Below are positions 7,902 to 17,472 of a stretch of DNA of 64,000 bases, piece by piece. Origin of the DNA: an uncultured Saprospiraceae bacterium. Lineage in GTDB: Bacteria; Bacteroidota; Bacteroidia; Chitinophagales; Saprospiraceae. The translations under genes and the position numbers were made by a program. The stretch lies in the NCBI GenBank assembly GCA_938015595.1, contig CALLPI010000008.1:1-64000 (forward strand). Reading direction: 5' to 3'. The notes below the pieces were generated by a model that worked only from the letters and a program-made list of their open reading frames with translations, searched no databases and had not been told where the DNA came from. Numbering within the stretch: the first letter of the stretch is position 1; the number at the start of each line of letters is the position of its first letter.

Positions 7902-8370
7902 CAAAACAACCTGACGATGATGCAGACCTGCATCGATCAAATACTCGCCGACCTGCGCGACCGCTGCGACAAGCAGCAGCCTGGCCGGATGGCATGGATA
8001 TGCAAGTGGGGGGGGTTATCTTTGCTCTTAATCTTAAGAGATGGCAACCGAGAGAAGTGTTGTCTGTCTGAAGTTGGGAATGGTAACTACAGTGCGTAAA
8101 ATTTCGAGTGAAAGCGTTTGGGAGGAGTTTTTCAATGCCATGGTGTATTGGAACAAGCTCCGCTTGGCCTCGGCAAAAGAGCAATTTGAGCGAGCGTGGT
8201 TCAGATTGCGCAAGCTGGGGGTATAGCATCAGGTTGTATAGAGCCGTACAAAGACAAGTGGAGGCACAGCTTCGAGGTGTTAGACCTGGCAAACGGCAAT
8301 TTAGTCGGAGCTTTTTATTTTACCGATTATCTTTGCTGCTTCATTAAGAGAAGCGGACATTACTTAACTT
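7902..8370 (+). pseudogene. Possible decayed small gene between the Cmr operon and ileS
   Basis: The 559 nt from 7822 to 8380 hold no intact gene. Protein-like segments appear in alternating frames: DQILADLRDRCDK...WICKWGGLSLLLILRDGN (frame of 7917, stop at 8099), SVWEEFFNAMVYWNKLRLASAKE (frame of 8041, stop at 8226), and DKWRHSFEVLDLANGNLVGAFYF (frame of 8196). Joined by two frameshifts they read as one continuous protein of about 150 residues. A run of eight G at about 8008-8015 is a weak spot. No homolog is recognised, and chance open frames remain possible. A Bacteroidota -7 element TATCTTTG (8328-8335) near the end probably belongs to ileS. Confidence 0.3.
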
Positions 8371-8380
8371 TTGCCAAGCT

Positions 8381-11300
8381 ATGTATCCGACGTATAAAAA
8401 CCTTCATTTGCCCGACATAGACAAGGAGATACTCCAGTTCTGGCAGGAGCACCAGGTTTTTCAAAAAAGCATTGATCAACGCCAAGGCGCGCCCAGCTTT
8501 GTCTTCTACGAAGGGCCGCCCTCTGCCAATGGCAAGCCGGGTATTCACCACATCATTGCGCGCACCATCAAGGACTTGTTTTGTCGGTATCAAACCCTCA
8601 AGGGGAAGCGTGTAGAGCGCAAAGGGGGCTGGGATACGCATGGCCTGCCTATTGAACTGAGCGTGGAAAAAGAACTTGGCATTACGAAGGAGGACATTGG
8701 CAAAACCATTTCGGTAGAAGCGTATAACCGCAAGTGCCGCGAAACCGTGATGCGCTTTAAAGACGAATGGGACGACATCACCCGCAAAATGGGCTACTGG
8801 GTGGATCTGGAGCACCCCTACATCACCTTTGAGAACAGCTACATCGAGAGCGTGTGGTGGCTGCTGCGCCGCCTCTATGATAAGGGCCTGCTGTACAAAG
8901 GCTATACCATTCAGCCGTATTCACCGGGGGCCGGCACGGGGCTGAGCACCCATGAGCTCAATATGCCCGGCGCGTACAAAGAGGTGACCGACACTACGGT
9001 GGTAGCGCTGTTCAAGGTAATAAAGGACGAGCGCTCTGCTTTCCTTTTTGACACCGGAGATGAAGATGTGCGCATCGCCGCCTGGACTACCACGCCCTGG
9101 ACGTTGCCCTCCAACACTGCCCTCACCATAGGAAAACATATTTCCTACATAAAGGTGAAAACCCAAAACCCCTACACCGGCGCTGCCGTCAGCGTCATTA
9201 TGGCTCAGGAACTCGTACCCCGCTGGATGGGTGGCAAGAATCAGCCCCCCATACTGGAGCAGTCGGCTCCGTTGGCTGTCGCCCAACTCAGAGACATCCG
9301 CTACGAACCCCTGTTGGACTTTGGGAACCCCATTGAGCCCCTGCTTGGATACGACGGCCAGTTTCATACCGATGCTTATCGCATATTGATCGGCGATTTT
9401 GTCACTACTGAAGACGGTACCGGTGTAGTGCACACTGCGCCCAGCTTTGGTGCTGACGACATGCGCGCCGCCAAGGCCAATGGCATCGGCGCCCTGACTC
9501 TGGTAGACAAGCAGGGCAAGTTCAAAGATACCGTCGGAGAGTTTTCCGGGCGCTACGTCAAAAACTACGCTGACGACCCTCACTGGCAAAATGTGGATAT
9601 AGACATTGCCGTACATCTCAAACAAACAGGCAAGGCACTCAACGTGCAAAAGTACGCGCACAACTATCCGCACTGCTGGCGCACCGACAAGCCTGTACTC
9701 TACTACCCCCTCGACAGTTGGTTCATCAAAGCCTCCGCTTTCAGGGAGCGCATGTACGAACTCAACAAAACTATCAACTGGAAACCCGCTGCTACCGGTG
9801 AAGGGCGCTTTGGCAAGTGGCTGGAAAACCTTCAGGACTGGAACCTCTCCCGATCGCGCTACTGGGGCATCCCCCTGCCGATATGGCGCACCGAGGATGC
9901 CGCGCACGAAAAGTGCATTGGCTCTTTGATGGAACTGGAGCGCGAGATAGAGAAAGCCAACCTGGCGCTTGGCCTGAGGCAGACCATCCCCAGTGATCTG
10001 CACCGGCCCTTTATAGACGAGGTAGTATTGGTCTCTGACGACGGCAGACCCATGTACCGGGAAGCTGACTTGATTGACGTGTGGTTTGACAGTGGCGCCA
10101 TGCCCTATGCTCAGTGGGGCCTGGATCCGGAAAAGCTGAAAAAAGGCGACGAACGACCTTTCAAAGCGCCCTTCGACAAAATGTTTCCTGCCGACTTGGT
10201 TGCAGAGGGCGTAGATCAGACCAGGGGCTGGTTTTACACCCTGCATGCCATTGCCGTGATGGTGTTCGACAGCATAGCATACAGAAATGTGGTGAGCAAC
10301 GGCTTAGTACTCGACAAAGACGGCAACAAAATGTCGAAACGCCTGGGCAATGCCGTTGACCCCTTTGCCACGATTGCCACATTCGGTGCCGACGCCACGC
10401 GCTGGTACATGATCTCCAACGCCGATCCCTGGGAGAACCTCAAGTTCAACACCGACGGTATCGTAGAGAGCCGCAACAAGTTCTTCGGCACGCTTTTCAA
10501 TACTTACAATTTCTTTGCGCTGTATGCCAGCATTGACGGCTTTGTCATGTACGAGCACGAGGCAATACCCTATGCGGAGCGCTCGGAGCTAGATCGCTGG
10601 ATCATCTCCAGGCTCTACCATTTGGTAGCCGACTACCGCGAAGCCATGGACGACTACGAGCCTACTAAGGCCTGCCGCGCCGTGGAGGAATTTGTGGACG
10701 AACACCTCAGCAATTGGTATGTGCGCCTGTCGCGCCGCCGTTTCTGGAAAACCGCCACGGAAGACGATGGCAAAGATAAGCTGGCTGCATACCAGACGCT
10801 CTTCGAGTGCCTCATGGTGACGGCCCAACTCACCGCTCCAGTAGCCCCCTTCTTTTCCGACTGGATGTATCGCAACCTCACCACTCCCCTTCGCGACAAA
10901 GCCAAAGCCACCGGCATGCCCCTACTCTACGAGTCCGTGCATCTCACCGACTTGCCGCAGCCGCAACCTCACCTAGTGGACAAGGCGCTGGAGCAACGCA
11001 TGGACTATGCTCAGCGCATCTGCTCCCTGGCGCTGTCTTTGCGCAAGCGCGAGAAAATCCGCGTACGTCAGCCCCTGCGCAAAATTCTGCTGCCCATTCT
11101 CGACCCTGATTTCCAGGCACAGGTAGAGGCGGTGGCGGAACTCGTGCGCGCCGAAATCAACGTCAAGGCTATTGAGTACGTGAGCGATACATCTGGCATC
11201 ATCACCAAAAAGGCCAAGCCCAATTTCAAAACCCTCGGCAAGCGTCTTGGCAAGGCTATGAAAGCCGCTACTGACGCCATTGCTGCTTTGAGCCAGGAGC

Positions 11301-11734
11301 AAATTGCCGCCTTTGAACGCCAGCAAGGCATAACCCTAACACTTGACGGCCAGGAATTCAAACTTGGACTGGAAGACCTCGAAATCCTTACTGAAGATAT
11401 CCCCGGCTGGATGGTAGCCTCCGACGGCGAACTCACGGTAGCCCTTGATGTGACCATTACCCCAGAGTTGGAAGCCGAGGGCATAGCCCGCGACCTGGTG
11501 AACCGAATTCAAAATATCCGCAAGGAGCGCGACTTCAACGTTACGGATCGCATTATTGTGCAGTTTGAGCGCCAGGAGTTGATTGAGCCGGCAGTAGCCC
11601 AATTTTCTACTTACATCAAAAGCGAAACACTGGCCGACGATATCTGCCTGGAGGAAACACTGCCCCATGGCGAAGAGGTAGAAATTGCTGCCGAGGTACC
11701 AGTGCGCATCGCGGTGCAGCGGGTAGAAAATTGA
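8381..11734 (+). CDS. ileS: Isoleucine--tRNA ligase
   Basis: Charges tRNA-Ile with isoleucine in the cytoplasm. Class I synthetase motifs are clear: the HIGH-type signature GIHH (residues 54-57, after FYEGPPSANGKP) and KMSKR at 650-654. WFDSGAMPYAQWG and the editing-domain motif AAWTTTPWTLPSNTA are also present. At 1,117 residues it belongs to the long, eukaryote-like (type 2) form common in Bacteroidota, with a C-terminal extension after the anticodon-binding domain in place of a zinc finger. Known type 2 enzymes tend to be mupirocin-insensitive; for this one that is inference. A -7 promoter element TATCTTTG sits at 8328-8335, 46 nt before the start. Confidence 0.97.
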   Translation: MYPTYKNLHLPDIDKEILQFWQEHQVFQKSIDQRQGAPSFVFYEGPPSANGKPGIHHIIARTIKDLFCRYQTLKGKRVERKGGWDTHGLPIELSVEKELGITKEDIGKTISVEAYNRKCRETVMRFKDEWDDITRKMGYWVDLEHPYITFENSYIESVWWLLRRLYDKGLLYKGYTIQPYSPGAGTGLSTHELNMPGAYKEVTDTTVVALFKVIKDERSAFLFDTGDEDVRIAAWTTTPWTLPSNTALTIGKHISYIKVKTQNPYTGAAVSVIMAQELVPRWMGGKNQPPILEQSAPLAVAQLRDIRYEPLLDFGNPIEPLLGYDGQFHTDAYRILIGDFVTTEDGTGVVHTAPSFGADDMRAAKANGIGALTLVDKQGKFKDTVGEFSGRYVKNYADDPHWQNVDIDIAVHLKQTGKALNVQKYAHNYPHCWRTDKPVLYYPLDSWFIKASAFRERMYELNKTINWKPAATGEGRFGKWLENLQDWNLSRSRYWGIPLPIWRTEDAAHEKCIGSLMELEREIEKANLALGLRQTIPSDLHRPFIDEVVLVSDDGRPMYREADLIDVWFDSGAMPYAQWGLDPEKLKKGDERPFKAPFDKMFPADLVAEGVDQTRGWFYTLHAIAVMVFDSIAYRNVVSNGLVLDKDGNKMSKRLGNAVDPFATIATFGADATRWYMISNADPWENLKFNTDGIVESRNKFFGTLFNTYNFFALYASIDGFVMYEHEAIPYAERSELDRWIISRLYHLVADYREAMDDYEPTKACRAVEEFVDEHLSNWYVRLSRRRFWKTATEDDGKDKLAAYQTLFECLMVTAQLTAPVAPFFSDWMYRNLTTPLRDKAKATGMPLLYESVHLTDLPQPQPHLVDKALEQRMDYAQRICSLALSLRKREKIRVRQPLRKILLPILDPDFQAQVEAVAELVRAEINVKAIEYVSDTSGIITKKAKPNFKTLGKRLGKAMKAATDAIAALSQEQIAAFERQQGITLTLDGQEFKLGLEDLEILTEDIPGWMVASDGELTVALDVTITPELEAEGIARDLVNRIQNIRKERDFNVTDRIIVQFERQELIEPAVAQFSTYIKSETLADDICLEETLPHGEEVEIAAEVPVRIAVQRVEN

Positions 11735-11801
11735 CGCCTTATCTTTTTGTATGATGTAAGCCTTTCGGGGCGTTGTGTTATTCCAAAACTTCAAGAGCAA
11801 C

Positions 11802-12362
11802 ATGAAAAAAAATTGGTGTTGGATATGGCTATGCAGTATGGGTTGTACGGTGAGCAGCTTGGCGCAAAGCGAGGCAAAACTCGCCGATAAACTCTGGTTT
11901 GGCGGAGGCTTCAACCTGGGTATCAATGGTGGTACAGGACAAAGCGCTTTTGGCATTGGCCTGTCGCCTATGGTGGGGTATAAGTTGGGCGGGCCTTTCT
12001 CCGCGGGGCCGAGGGTAGCGGTCAATTACACTCATTTTAGGGTGCGCTTGCCCAACAACCAGGTGGCCAAGGCCAATCCCGTTTCCTGGGCAGCTGGCGT
12101 GTTTGGGCGCGTCAAGTTTTTGCGGCAGGTTTTTGCGCATGTAGAATACGAACTGGCAGAAGACGCCTTTATTGGCAACATCACCACTGCCAACGGCCTT
12201 GAAATCTTCCGGCGGCAAACAGGTAATACCTACATCGGGGTAGGGTACAACAGCGGAGGTATCTTTGCCTCCGACATCACCCTGCTCTACAACCTTACGC
12301 CACCACCCAATGAGCTGGTGCCGCCGTTCACTTTGCGCTTTGGCTTTACCTATAGGTTTTGA
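11802..12362 (+). CDS. Small outer-membrane beta-barrel protein
   Basis: 186 residues beginning MKKNWCWIWLCSMGC and ending the signal region at about SSLAQS, a typical Sec signal peptide cut after Ala. The rest alternates hydrophobic residues in short strands with glycine and aromatic turns and ends in TLRFGFTYRF, a C-terminal Phe as used by BAM for barrel insertion. This matches the eight-stranded OmpX/OmpW-size porin-like proteins common in Bacteroidota. The ATG at 11802 is chosen over a GTG at 11775 because it places the lysines directly before the hydrophobic core. The specific function is unknown. Confidence 0.75.
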   Translation: MKKNWCWIWLCSMGCTVSSLAQSEAKLADKLWFGGGFNLGINGGTGQSAFGIGLSPMVGYKLGGPFSAGPRVAVNYTHFRVRLPNNQVAKANPVSWAAGVFGRVKFLRQVFAHVEYELAEDAFIGNITTANGLEIFRRQTGNTYIGVGYNSGGIFASDITLLYNLTPPPNELVPPFTLRFGFTYRF

Positions 12363-12450
12363 AAATGCTGAAGACTGACTACCTGCTTACCCCAGGCACT
12401 ATCCGCAACCTGAGCCCACTTTGCAGGGTTTTGCGTATGTTTGCCGCGTT

Positions 12451-14481
12451 ATGAGAGTGTTTTACGAACTGAGCACCCTACCTGCCTTTCGCAACGCTGT
12501 GGTCACTATTGGCTCCTTCGACGGCGTGCATGCCGGCCACCAGGAAATTCTTCGCCAAGTGAATCAGTTGGCCGCCCAGGTTGATGGCGAGAGCGTAGTA
12601 GTGACCTTCCATCCGCACCCTCGCGAAATCGTCTATCCGCAAGACAAGCGGCCCCTGCGCTTGCTCACCACCATCCAGGAGCGCATCGAACTCTTCGATC
12701 GCTACGGCGTACAAAATATAGTGGTAGTACCTTTTACGGTAGAGTTTTCCCAGCTCAGCGCCGACGAATACATCCAGAAGTTTCTTATCGGTGCTTTCCA
12801 ACCCCGCTACATTGTGGTGGGCTACGACCATCGCTTTGGCCTCAATCGTCAGGGCGATATTCACTATCTGCGCTGGTATGGCGCTGAGGCAGGTTATGAA
12901 GTACTGGAAATTGAGCGCCAGGTTATTGACGACAATGCTGTAAGTTCCTCCAAAATTCGCCAGGCTGTGGAGCAAGGCGATATGGTAACGGCCCACAAAC
13001 TCATGGGGCACTTCTACGGCATACGGGGTAAGGTAGTGCGGGGGCAAAACATCGGTATGGAGTTAGGTTTTCCTACCGCCAACCTCGACACTGGCACGCC
13101 CAACAAACTCATCCCGGCCGACGGCATCTACGCCATTTTTGCCCGACACCAGGGCGTGCGTTATGGAGGGATGCTCTACATTGGCACCCGGCCTACCCTG
13201 ACTATGTACCACAACCGCACCATCGAAGCGCATTTGTTTGGATTCAGACAAAGTATATATGGCCACGAACTCCAACTCGAACTGGTAGAACGCATCCGCG
13301 ACGATGCTGCGTTCCAAAATCTCGAAGCGCTGCGCCAACAGTTGGAAAAAGATAAACTGGCTGCCATGGCGGTGCTGAGCCGGTATGGGTGGTCAGAGGA
13401 GCAGACCCTCCGGCAGCGCCAATGGCCTTCGGCGGCCATCGTTATTCTCAATTACAATGGTAAAACTCATCTGGAGCGCTTCCTCGGTACTGTATGCCGG
13501 ACGGGCTACCCCAATCAGCGCGTTATAGTAGCAGACAATGGCTCCAGCGACGGCTCGCTGTCCATGCTTGCTGAGCGCTTTCCAGATGTAGAGCGCATTG
13601 ACCTTGGGCGAAACTACGGTTTTGCAGAGGGCTACAATCAGGCCATCCGCCAGTTAGAGGCCGAGTACGTAGCCTTAATCAACTCGGATGTAGAAACTAC
13701 GCCCGGCTGGCTGCAGCCCATTGTGGAACTAATGGAACGCGACCCCCGCATTGCCGTAGTACAGCCCAAAATACGTGCGTTGGAGCCTCGGCGTTGCTTT
13801 GAATATGCTGGAGCCTGTGGCGGTTGGCTCGACACTCTGGGCTATCCATTTTGCCGAGGGCGCATCTTTGGCGAAACAGAAGAAGACACCGGCCAGTACG
13901 ACGAAGTACAGGATGTATTCTGGGCTAGTGGTGCGGCTTTTGTCATTCGGCGGCAATTATTTGAGCAATTGGGTGGCTTCGATGGAGACTTTTTCGCCCA
14001 CTCTGAAGAAATTGATCTTTGCTGGAGGCTTAAGCGGGCGGGCTACCGCATTGTGGCTTACCCACATTCGGTGGTGTATCACTTGGGTGGCGGTACATTG
14101 GCCTATCAAACGCCGCGTAAAACCTTTCTCAATTTTCGCAACAGCCTTTTTACCATTCTTAAGAACGAACCTGCCGGCAAGTTGCTTTGGCTTTTTCCGT
14201 TGCGCTTGGTGCTGGATGGCCTGGCTGGGGGGCTTTTCTTAGCCCAGGGCAAGTGGGCGCACATTGGCTCAATAGTGCGGGCGCACTTCGGCGTATATGG
14301 CGCCTGGTCAAGGCTGATGCGCAGCCGCCGGGCAGCTAGCCACTGGGTAGAACAGCACCGCATCTCGTCTGTACCGGACACCGCAGGGCGCTATCGCGGC
14401 AGCATCGTTTGGAAATACTACGCGCAGGGCGTGCGCCGCTTCAGCGATTTGCGCCTGGGCAGCGCGGCGCCAAAACCTTGA
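12451..14481 (+). CDS. ribF: Bifunctional riboflavin kinase/FAD synthetase fused to a family 2 glycosyltransferase
   Basis: One open frame of 676 residues encodes two proteins usually made separately. Residues 1-310 are RibF: the nucleotidyl-transfer motif GSFDGVHAGH (21-30), VVGYDHRFG, and the kinase motif GFPTAN (206-211); it turns riboflavin into FMN and FAD. Residues 325-640 are a GT2 (rhamnosyltransferase/WbbL-like) enzyme: AAIVILNYNGKTHLERFL, VADNGSSDGS, NSDVETTPGW as the DxD-like site, and FFAHSEEIDLCWRLKRAGY. The joint (311-324) is a short polar linker with no start codon for the second domain. The start at 12451 is favoured over an upstream TTG; TATGTTTG (12436-12443) just before it may be a -7 element giving a very short leader. 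The two activities have no obvious metabolic link. Confidence 0.92.
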   Translation: MRVFYELSTLPAFRNAVVTIGSFDGVHAGHQEILRQVNQLAAQVDGESVVVTFHPHPREIVYPQDKRPLRLLTTIQERIELFDRYGVQNIVVVPFTVEFSQLSADEYIQKFLIGAFQPRYIVVGYDHRFGLNRQGDIHYLRWYGAEAGYEVLEIERQVIDDNAVSSSKIRQAVEQGDMVTAHKLMGHFYGIRGKVVRGQNIGMELGFPTANLDTGTPNKLIPADGIYAIFARHQGVRYGGMLYIGTRPTLTMYHNRTIEAHLFGFRQSIYGHELQLELVERIRDDAAFQNLEALRQQLEKDKLAAMAVLSRYGWSEEQTLRQRQWPSAAIVILNYNGKTHLERFLGTVCRTGYPNQRVIVADNGSSDGSLSMLAERFPDVERIDLGRNYGFAEGYNQAIRQLEAEYVALINSDVETTPGWLQPIVELMERDPRIAVVQPKIRALEPRRCFEYAGACGGWLDTLGYPFCRGRIFGETEEDTGQYDEVQDVFWASGAAFVIRRQLFEQLGGFDGDFFAHSEEIDLCWRLKRAGYRIVAYPHSVVYHLGGGTLAYQTPRKTFLNFRNSLFTILKNEPAGKLLWLFPLRLVLDGLAGGLFLAQGKWAHIGSIVRAHFGVYGAWSRLMRSRRAASHWVEQHRISSVPDTAGRYRGSIVWKYYAQGVRRFSDLRLGSAAPKP

Positions 14482-14484
14482 GGT

Positions 14485-15219
14485 ATGCACCGAGTGCTGA
14501 ACATCGTTTATCAGGATGAAGCCTTGGCAGTAGTAGCCAAGCCCGCCGGGATGCTCACCATTCCCGACCGGTTTGACGCCAGTAAACCCAACCTGCACGA
14601 TGCACTGGCCGCCATATTCCCCCGTGTATGGACGGTGCATCGCCTCGATCGCGAAACCAGTGGCGTTGTCGTATTTGCGCTCAGCGAAGATGCGCACCGT
14701 AGCCTGTCCATACAGTTTGAACGGCGCAGTGTGCAAAAAAGCTATCTCGCACTGGTAGAGGGCGTACCTGCCCAAACAGAAGGCGTGATTGAACAACCCC
14801 TGGGGCCGCACCCCGGCAAGCCTGGGCAAATGACCATATTGCGCAAGGGCAAATACGCCCGCACAGAATACAAAGTAATCGAAGCCTTCAAAGGCTTCGC
14901 GCTGGTAGAAGCACTCATTCTCACCGGGCGCATGCATCAGGTGCGCGTGCACCTGGCTTCTATCGGGCATCCATTGGTGGCCGACTCACTGTACGGACGT
15001 CGGGAGGCTTTGTTTATCTCTGACTTGAAGATCAAGGACTTGCGTCAAAGCAAGTGGGAGGATTCTTCGTCGGCCTTGTTACAGCGCACCGCCCTCCATG
15101 CCTGGCGCCTGGCATTTGAGCACCCAGTTAGCGGACAAGCCGTACAGGTGGAGGCTCCTGTGCCCAAGGATATTAAAGCCGCTTTACAACAACTGCGCAA
15201 GTGGCGCAGCTGCTACTAA
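14485..15219 (+). CDS. RluA-family 23S rRNA/tRNA pseudouridine synthase
   Basis: Isomerises uridine to pseudouridine in RNA. The catalytic motif HRLDRETSG (residues 52-60, Asp55 catalytic) is complete, with LVVAKPAGML-like KPAGML near the start and RMHQVRVHLASIGHPLVADSLYG in the C-terminal half. There is no S4 domain, and 244 residues fits the short RluA/RluC-type catalytic core. The target site cannot be read from sequence. It starts 3 nt after the ribF-GT2 fusion, so it is probably co-transcribed, and its stop overlaps the stop of the convergent antiporter gene. Confidence 0.88.
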   Translation: MHRVLNIVYQDEALAVVAKPAGMLTIPDRFDASKPNLHDALAAIFPRVWTVHRLDRETSGVVVFALSEDAHRSLSIQFERRSVQKSYLALVEGVPAQTEGVIEQPLGPHPGKPGQMTILRKGKYARTEYKVIEAFKGFALVEALILTGRMHQVRVHLASIGHPLVADSLYGRREALFISDLKIKDLRQSKWEDSSSALLQRTALHAWRLAFEHPVSGQAVQVEAPVPKDIKAALQQLRKWRSCY

Positions 15220-16460
15220 GCTACCGGAGTTTTTAGCAGGCGCCTGACGAGTTTTTCTAGCGTAAGCCCTTGTATTACAATGGAAAATACTACCACTACA
15301 TAAGTGGCTGTGAGAATGAGGTCGCGCTCCATGTACTCGGCCAGGCTCAGGGCCAGTGCTATGGAAATGCCGCCGCGCAGTCCGCCCCAAGTGAGTACCA
15401 ACGAAGTGTGCGGCACAAAGTCAAGCCGCTTGTGCAGCAAGGCTACCGGGATCCACACTGCAGCCCAGCGCGCGGCCAGTATTACCGGAATGGCCAGCAA
15501 CCCAAACAGCAAATAGCGCCCCTCCCAGTCAATGATGACAATTTCCAGGCCAATGAGTACAAAGAGCACGGCATTGAGCAGCATGTCTATGAGCTCCCAG
15601 AATTTGTCCACATAAGTTTCTGTTACCTCCGACATGGCCGTGGTGCGAAAGCGCTCGTGCCCGATCATCAGACCCGCTATCACCATGGTTAGCGGCCCGG
15701 AAAAGTGCAACTTACCCGCCATCCAGAAGCCACCCATAACCAAAGCCAGGGTGATGATCACCTCTACCTCGTAGCTGTCAATAGAGCACATGAGCCGCCA
15801 GGCGATGAAGCCCAGCACCAAGCCCAGCACGATGCCGCCGCCCACTTCTTTGACAAACAGCAGGCCAATGTCGCCAGCTTCGATGTTGCCCTGCCCTATG
15901 CGAGCAATACCTAGTAGGGTGGCAAATACCACCACGCCAATGCCGTCGTTGAATAGGCTCTCTCCTACGATTTTGATTTCCAGTTGTTTGGGTACACCGG
16001 CTTGCTTTAGGATGCCCAGCACAGCAATCGGGTCAGTAGGCGAAATAAGCGCGCCGAATAACAGGGTATAAATATACGGAACCGGAATGCCGATAACCTT
16101 AAGGATACCCCAAGCAGCTGTGCCAATGACAAAGGTAGAAATCAACACACCCAGCGTAGCCAGTATCATTATAGGGGCACTTTGCGATTTGAGCGCCTTA
16201 AAGTCCACGTGTAGCGCCCCGGCAAACAAAATAAAACTCAGGATGCCGTTGAGCACAAAGTCGCCGAAGTCAATCTGACTGACGAAGCCGTACTCCATAG
16301 CGCTGATCTCGGGGTTGATAACCCCCAGCGCCAGTATAATCAGCGAAAACACAATAGAAATGACCATCAGGCCAATGGCGAGGGGCAGCTTGAGGTAGCG
16401 GGCATTGAGGTAGCCGAATAGGGCGGCCAACACAGTGAGTACGGTGGCGATAGTCAACAT
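15216..16460 (-). CDS. Cation:proton antiporter, CPA1/NhaP type
   Basis: 414 residues with about 12 hydrophobic segments. Family signatures are GALISPTDPIAVL and VGESLFNDGIGVVVF, the unwound-helix and Asn-Asp ion-binding motifs of CPA1 antiporters, plus a late LTWGGLRGGISIALALSL segment. It exchanges Na+ or K+ for protons across the inner membrane, for pH and salt balance. The C-terminus is short, with no regulatory cytoplasmic domain. It is read alone on the minus strand, tail to tail with the RluA-like gene (4-nt overlap of the ends). Ion preference cannot be assigned. Confidence 0.9.
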   Translation of the reverse strand: MLTIATVLTVLAALFGYLNARYLKLPLAIGLMVISIVFSLIILALGVINPEISAMEYGFVSQIDFGDFVLNGILSFILFAGALHVDFKALKSQSAPIMILATLGVLISTFVIGTAAWGILKVIGIPVPYIYTLLFGALISPTDPIAVLGILKQAGVPKQLEIKIVGESLFNDGIGVVVFATLLGIARIGQGNIEAGDIGLLFVKEVGGGIVLGLVLGFIAWRLMCSIDSYEVEVIITLALVMGGFWMAGKLHFSGPLTMVIAGLMIGHERFRTTAMSEVTETYVDKFWELIDMLLNAVLFVLIGLEIVIIDWEGRYLLFGLLAIPVILAARWAAVWIPVALLHKRLDFVPHTSLVLTWGGLRGGISIALALSLAEYMERDLILTATYVVVVFSIVIQGLTLEKLVRRLLKTPVA

Positions 16461-16624
16461 GACGGAATTGAGCTTTGTTCAGGGGCTAAAATAATACCTC
16501 CGGTGAAACTTTCTGTGTCTATTATCATTTAATAATAGGGTTGCGTCTAAAAAAACGCGACGTTTGTGGAAAAATCGTCAGATATTACAGGCGTTTACGA
16601 CGCGAGGCAAAGTTTGAATGGGGT

Positions 16625-17416
16625 ATGACTGTCAAAAATAAAAATGTGGCCGGTATCCTGGCTTTTTTTCTCGGAGGCCTGGGTGCGCATCGCTTTTACT
16701 TAGACCAGGTGGGCCTAGGCATATTCTATCTCATTTTCTTTTGGTTTCCGCTCACTTGGCTCATTGGTATCATTGACGCTATTATCTTTTTCACTATGCA
16801 GGAGGAGGCGTTCGATGCCAAATACAACGCCGGCGTTGGCCGGCCAGCTACCTGGAGCCGCAAGCCTGACTATGAGCGCTACAACCCCCGACAAGCGCCC
16901 CAGCGGCAACATTCTGCACGGCCTCAACAGCCGCCTCAGCGCCGGCAGTCTGCCCAGCCCAGCCAGGTGCAGGAACTCAAGAACAGCGGTATCAAAAAGT
17001 TTAAGGACTATGATTATGACGGTGCTATTGCCGACTTTGAAAAAGCCCTTCAACTAGATGCCAAAGACATCGCCCTGCACTTCAACCTGGCTTGTGCCTA
17101 TTCTTTGAATGAAAACCCTGAAAAGGCCTTCTTTCATATTGACAGGGCGGTGTCCATGGGGTTTAAGGACTTTGAGCGCATCAAAACGCACGATGCACTG
17201 GCTTACTTGCGTATCCAACCAGGCTTCGACGAATTTGAGCAAAACGGATTCCAACTGGTGCAAAAACTGCCCACTGCCGAGGGGCGTGGCATCCCCATGG
17301 AAAACCTCACCGGCGATTTGCTGGAACAACTCAACCGCCTGGGCGATCTGCGCGAAAAAGGCCTCCTGTCGGAAGAAGAATTTGTCGCCCAGAAGAAAAA
17401 ACTGCTAAACACCTGA
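16625..17416 (+). CDS. TM2-domain protein with TPR repeats and C-terminal SHOCT domain
   Basis: 263 residues in three parts. Residues 1-65 are a TM2 domain: VAGILAFFLGGLGAHRFYLDQVGLG, then a second hydrophobic hairpin ending DAIIFFTM. A Pro/Gln/Arg linker (about 85-115) follows. Residues 118-200 form TPR-like helices (DYDYDGAIADFEKALQLD, HFNLACAYSL). The last 35 residues are a SHOCT module (LEQLNRLGDLREKGLLSEEEF), a short oligomerisation-type domain. The ATG at 16625 fits the TM2 start; the upstream open frame from 16541 is basic and non-homologous in appearance. The role is unknown; a membrane scaffold is an inference from the domains. Confidence 0.8.
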   Translation: MTVKNKNVAGILAFFLGGLGAHRFYLDQVGLGIFYLIFFWFPLTWLIGIIDAIIFFTMQEEAFDAKYNAGVGRPATWSRKPDYERYNPRQAPQRQHSARPQQPPQRRQSAQPSQVQELKNSGIKKFKDYDYDGAIADFEKALQLDAKDIALHFNLACAYSLNENPEKAFFHIDRAVSMGFKDFERIKTHDALAYLRIQPGFDEFEQNGFQLVQKLPTAEGRGIPMENLTGDLLEQLNRLGDLREKGLLSEEEFVAQKKKLLNT

Positions 17417-17472
17417 ACACCCTGCAACAGTAGCCACACTTTATCCGTTTTCTTGCACACACTACATCGGCC

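Noticed and set aside
8921-10246. 441-codon open frame on the minus strand over ileS
   Set aside because: Antisense to a certain gene with all motifs; the translation has no family features and arises from codon bias.
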